Source: Paenibacillus hemerocallicola
Lineage (GTDB): Bacteria > Bacillota > Bacilli > Paenibacillales > NBRC-103111
DNA length: 43,071 bases
Direction: 5' to 3'
NCBI RefSeq assembly: GCF_006265175.1
Contig: NZ_VDCQ01000079.1
Coordinates: 1-43,071 of the forward strand
The translations under genes were made by a program, and so were the position numbers. Below are positions 42,691 through 43,071 of the stretch, piece after piece (the stretch's first letter is position 1; every line of letters begins with the position of its first letter). The notes beneath the pieces were generated by a model. The model was not told the DNA's origin, searched no databases, and saw nothing but the letters and a program-made list of their open reading frames with translations.

Positions 42691-42879
42691 CTAGCGCTTG
42701 ATGGAAACTCCGTCCTTTCGGGGAAATAGCTCCTCATACAGTTCCCCTCGCCAAATGGGCAAATCTTTGGGTGCATCGATGGCCAACCGCAAGTCTCCGT
42801 CATTGCTCTTCACTACTCGAACAGTAATCCCGTCACCGATTACGACATATTCTCCCGGATTTCGGCCTACCACCAACAT
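42691..42879 (-). CDS. csrA: Carbon storage regulator CsrA
   Basis: CsrA is a small dimeric RNA-binding protein that blocks translation, in Bacillus chiefly of flagellin (hag), and is held in check by FliW. The 62-residue protein shows the usual strands (MLVVGRNPGEYVVIGDGITVRVV, LRLAIDAP) but reads VGRNPGEYV where many have TRKxGE. GGGAGG stands 8 nt before the ATG. A TATAAT (plus 42935-42940) gives a possible promoter. It stands downstream of hag with a terminator between them; in B. subtilis csrA is upstream of hag. Confidence 0.93.
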   Translation of the reverse strand: MLVVGRNPGEYVVIGDGITVRVVKSNDGDLRLAIDAPKDLPIWRGELYEELFPRKDGVSIKR

Positions 42880-42893
42880 GATCGTATCCTCCC

Positions 42894-42919
42894 TGAGTCA
42901 GCTCTCAGCAAATGACTCA
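42894..42919 (-). promoter_or_regulatory. Hairpin next to the csrA RBS
   Basis: TGAGTCA and TGACTCA (perfect 7-bp arms, 12-nt loop) end 1 nt before GGGAGG in the csrA leader. It could present the GGA of the RBS to CsrA for feedback control. Confidence 0.5.
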
Positions 42920-42981
42920 ATTGTTGATAAAAGGATTATATCAACCGAAGCGCAACACGAACGTAACGCTGCGCTTTAGAA

Positions 42982-43012
42982 GAAAAGAGGGTTTGGCGTA
43001 AACCAAACCCTC
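42982..43012 (-). terminator. Rho-independent terminator of hag
   Basis: GAGGGTTTGG-TTTACG-CCAAACCCTC followed by TTTTC on the minus strand, 20 nt after the flagellin stop. Confidence 0.95.
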
Positions 43013-43031
43013 CGGAGAGAAAGACAGCAAA

Positions 43032-43071
43032 TTAACGGAGCAATTGCAGTACGCCTTGCGGTTGTTGGTTC
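43032..43071 (-). CDS. hag: Flagellin, C-terminal end (partial)
   Basis: The last 12 codons before TAA read NQQPQGVLQLLR, the well-conserved end of flagellin (QANQQPQGVLQLL), which forms the D0 helix of the filament. The rest of the gene lies outside the window. Its neighbour csrA supports the call. Confidence 0.9.
   Translation of the reverse strand, partial: NQQPQGVLQLLR

Overview
The window is chromosomal DNA from a spore-forming, motile Gram-positive bacterium, most likely of the Paenibacillaceae (Paenibacillus/Cohnella type). Reasons: Bacillus-type gene order is kept in two blocks (scr-dnaX-yaaK-recR-yaaL-bofA; speE, ywiB-argS, rpoE-pyrG, spo0F, fba, murA, rho, rpmE). Sporulation genes (bofA, spo0F, a YhcN-type lipoprotein, pbpG), Gram-positive flagellin and csrA are present, RBSs are strong (GGGAGG type), and codon use is more GC-rich than in Bacillus subtilis. 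Attribution is by reading only; no database search was possible.

Layout. 1-5.6 kb (minus strand): SRP RNA, a PAS histidine kinase, then the dnaX/yaaK/recR recombination-replication cluster and yaaL-bofA. 5.6-14.8 kb (minus): a sporulation lipoprotein, rpmE, a radical SAM protein, rho, murA, fba, spo0F, pyrG (with a GGGC-start, CTP-sensing attenuator) and rpoE. 15.2-16.4 kb (plus): a subtilase without a signal peptide, placed between rpoE and argS. 16.4-20.9 kb (minus): argS, DUF1934 (ywiB), an AGE-family epimerase and speE. 21-23.2 kb (plus): the class A PBP pbpG behind a forespore-type promoter; ywhD (minus) faces it across a shared bidirectional terminator. 24-27.8 kb (plus): an M1-type membrane metallopeptidase, a membrane protein, and an NlpC/P60 hydrolase behind a ydaO/yuaA (c-di-AMP) riboswitch.

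27.8-37.4 kb (minus) is the most unusual part. It is a ten-gene operon that starts with a PRD/EIIB-type regulator and continues with an amidohydrolase, a small PRD protein, a glycine-rich SFCGS protein, the membrane proteins DUF4311 and DUF4310, a DgaE-like ammonia-lyase, a DgaF-like KDGP aldolase, a dedicated HPr and a dedicated PTS enzyme I. The known EF_0829-type locus has a DUF4312 gene that is missing here. The HPr keeps His15 but has Arg at the Ser46 position. I infer a self-contained PTS-like uptake and degradation system for an (acyl)amino-sugar acid.

37.6-43.1 kb: a photolyase remnant, a PHP-domain hydrolase with an operator-like site on its promoter, a LysR regulator divergent from a threonine synthase that has a coupled 14-codon upstream ORF, a half-size thioredoxin-reductase-like flavoprotein, a small DUF7662-like protein, csrA, and the last codons of flagellin (hag).
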